Positions 62,870-64,000 of a stretch of DNA of 64,000 nt are shown piece by piece. The position numbers and the translations under genes are program-made. Position 1 is the stretch's first letter. Each line of letters starts with the position of its first letter. Source of the DNA: Chloroflexi bacterium GWB2_49_20. GTDB lineage: Bacteria; Chloroflexota; Anaerolineae; Anaerolineales; Villigracilaceae. The notes beneath the pieces were generated by a model, which worked only from the letters and a program-made list of their open reading frames with translations, was not told where the DNA came from and made no database searches. The stretch spans positions 124,001-188,000 of the forward strand of contig MGMF01000026.1 of assembly GCA_001796335.1 (NCBI GenBank), in the 5' to 3' direction.

Positions 62870-63481
62870 ATGGCGCTTCACGAAATCACAGTTTCGGTCG
62901 GTGGCGGCCGTGAACTTTACAGGGCTGGGTTGGCGGCGTTGATTACCAGCCTGCCGGGACTGCGCGTTGTTCCATTGGATAAGACTCCGCCTCCGCAGGT
63001 TTTGGTTTGGAATGCGCAGACAGAAGCAGATGAATTGCCATCTGTTACATTAGATACAGCCATATTGCTTCTCACTGAAACCGCAGGGTTTGAGTCGCTT
63101 CCAGAAACAGTAACAGGTCTCTTGTCCAGAAATGAACCGCCGGCTGTGCTTGGTATTGCCATCCGCCAGGTGGCGCGCGGTGAGCAGTATCTCAGTCCCT
63201 CATTGGCAATTGCAATCCTGCAAAAGAGTGAGTCAAAACCGTCTCTCACAGAATCCCAAAAATCGATCATCGAGTCGCTGACCGACCGCGAACGTGAGAT
63301 CCTCGAATTGCTCGCGCAGGGTTTGAGCAACAAGACGATTGCAGCGCGGCTGTATCTGAGCGTCCGCACGGTGGAAGGTCATCTGGCAAATATCTATTCA
63401 CAGTTGGGCGTGCATTCGCGCATCGAAGCCATGCTGGTGGCTGCCAAAATCCCAAAGAGCATCGGGACTATAGTCAGGTAG
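62870..63481 (+). CDS. LuxR/NarL-type regulator with non-canonical receiver
   Basis: A 203-residue two-domain regulator. The C-terminal LuxR/GerE helix-turn-helix is clear (LTDREREILELLAQGLSNKT, then IAARLYLSVRTVEGHLANIY) at residues about 137-180. The N-terminal 120 residues follow the receiver fold in rough outline (GRELYRAGLAALITSLPGLR; VLGIAIRQVARGEQYLSPSL), but the strand that should end in the phosphoacceptor Asp reads QVLVWNAQ. Phosphorylation in the usual way is thus unlikely. No histidine kinase is nearby. It probably regulates transcription in response to a ligand or constitutively. Confidence 0.8.
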   Translation: MALHEITVSVGGGRELYRAGLAALITSLPGLRVVPLDKTPPPQVLVWNAQTEADELPSVTLDTAILLLTETAGFESLPETVTGLLSRNEPPAVLGIAIRQVARGEQYLSPSLAIAILQKSESKPSLTESQKSIIESLTDREREILELLAQGLSNKTIAARLYLSVRTVEGHLANIYSQLGVHSRIEAMLVAAKIPKSIGTIVR

Positions 63482-63549
63482 TTTTACTTGATGACTTCAA
63501 GCGGCTTTGCGCTTCCCCTTATTCGAGTTCGGCGTTATCCTTTTTGAAA

Positions 63550-64000
63550 ATGAGATATTCTTCCCAAACCCGTCTTGCTATCCTCGGAACGATGTCTGAC
63601 CTTCATAGACAACCAATCGCTTATGACTTGGACTGTCTGCGCAAGGTTGTCGCCGATCTTGCACCTGACCTGCTGTGCGCCGAAATCACAATGGAATCAT
63701 GGGAGCGCGAGGATTTTTCAAAAGCGTCTCTCGAAGTTCGTGAGGCAGTGGCTCCAATTATTGCTTCAACAGACATCGTCCTGATTCCGGTCGCGCCGAC
63801 CCCGGAGCGATATACCGATTTCACGCCGGTCTCTGGCTGGAGGCGCCGCCTCATGCGGACCTTCGACCGGCTTCTGCGCTGGGGGCAGATCCAAGCTGAC
63901 GATGTGCAAACCGTCAACGGGCCATGGTTCGGCGCGTTCTGCCATGCAGTTTGTTGGTTGACCGAATCGCTTTGGACTACAAAGGATCGCGCCGCGTGGG
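63550..64000 (+). CDS. Unidentified protein, partial (runs off right edge)
   Basis: An ATG at 63550 opens a frame without stop to the window end (150 residues so far). The sequence starts MRYSSQTRLAILGTMSDLHR and continues through strand-helix units (DLLCAEITMESWER; STDIVLIPVAPTPERYTDF). A later GWRRRLMRTFDRLLRW amphipathic helix precedes GPWFGAFCHAVCWL. It has an alpha/beta look, but I do not recognise a family. It lies 68 bases after the LuxR-type gene on the same strand. Confidence 0.6.
   Translation, partial: MRYSSQTRLAILGTMSDLHRQPIAYDLDCLRKVVADLAPDLLCAEITMESWEREDFSKASLEVREAVAPIIASTDIVLIPVAPTPERYTDFTPVSGWRRRLMRTFDRLLRWGQIQADDVQTVNGPWFGAFCHAVCWLTESLWTTKDRAAW

Noticed and set aside
1-64000. 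CRISPR array or cas genes
   Set aside because: No regularly spaced repeat-spacer arrangement and no Cas-type motifs were seen on either strand.

Overview
The window looks like a chromosome segment of an environmental bacterium of moderate GC, most likely Chloroflexota (Anaerolineae-like). That assignment is an inference from gene style: long type 3 BREX genes, IrrE/UvrD fusions, and sugar ABC, PIG-L and Aco-type dehydrogenase clusters. No rRNA or intact tRNA is present to confirm it. The left two thirds is a defence and mobile-element island. The right third is a carbohydrate-catabolism neighbourhood.

Positions 1-22700: a metallophosphoesterase runs off the left edge. A scar follows, carrying an isolated IS21-type end. 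Next is a nine-gene minus-strand operon (19570 to 787) that reads as a type 3 BREX system in the order HTH, brxF, brxC, [AAA ATPase, unknown protein], pglX, pglX, brxHII, pglZ, brxA. Three things are unusual: the methyltransferase is duplicated, an AT-rich ATPase/partner pair sits inside the operon, and BrxF lacks a recognisable Walker A motif. Divergently transcribed from its own promoter is an RloA/RloB-type pair (ATPase plus TOPRIM-like protein) ending at a strong terminator.

Positions 22700-33500: an mcrC relic is joined to the 3' part of a group II intron. Then comes a plus-strand run that looks like one transcription unit: ECF-like sigma factor, HTH protein, a 1143-residue IrrE-peptidase/UvrD-helicase/Fe-S nuclease-like fusion, a four-gene ubiquitin-like conjugation cassette (two-domain Ubl, E2, JAB peptidase, E1; same order as bilABCD), a small protein and an excisionase-type HTH protein. 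I infer an antiphage conjugation operon coupled to a damage- or infection-sensing switch of the repressor/IrrE kind. This is the strongest candidate for an undescribed composite system.

Positions 33500-41750: an IS21-family element (istA/istB intact) splits a cdsA-like gene. A small membrane protein follows. Then come two divergent paralogous tyrosine recombinases whose leaders share an RBS-spanning hairpin and an att-like CCCCATATAT...ATATGGGG module. The 3' end of a tRNA-Leu gene lies between them. A decayed NERD/helicase relic closes the island.

Positions 41726-59215: a long minus-strand catabolic operon is headed by a GntR regulator and continues with SDR, class II aldolase/epimerase, sugar-phosphate 3-epimerase, E1alpha/E1beta/E2 of a 2-oxoacid (acetoin-type) dehydrogenase, two PIG-L deacetylases, a ribose-type ABC transporter, FGGY kinase and aldo/keto reductase. 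A divergent DegT aminotransferase and VOC protein share its control region, which holds two back-to-back sigma70-type promoters and a palindrome at the GntR promoter. Sugar import, deacetylation, phosphorylation, epimerisation and a C2/C3-unit dehydrogenase fit degradation of one sugar or sugar derivative, but the substrate cannot be read from sequence.

Positions 59216-64000: an ABC ATPase (OppF-type) relic, a CoA-transferase, a C-terminally clipped SDR followed by a large hairpin, an IS3 orfA remnant, a LuxR-type regulator with a non-canonical receiver, and an unidentified gene running off the right edge.
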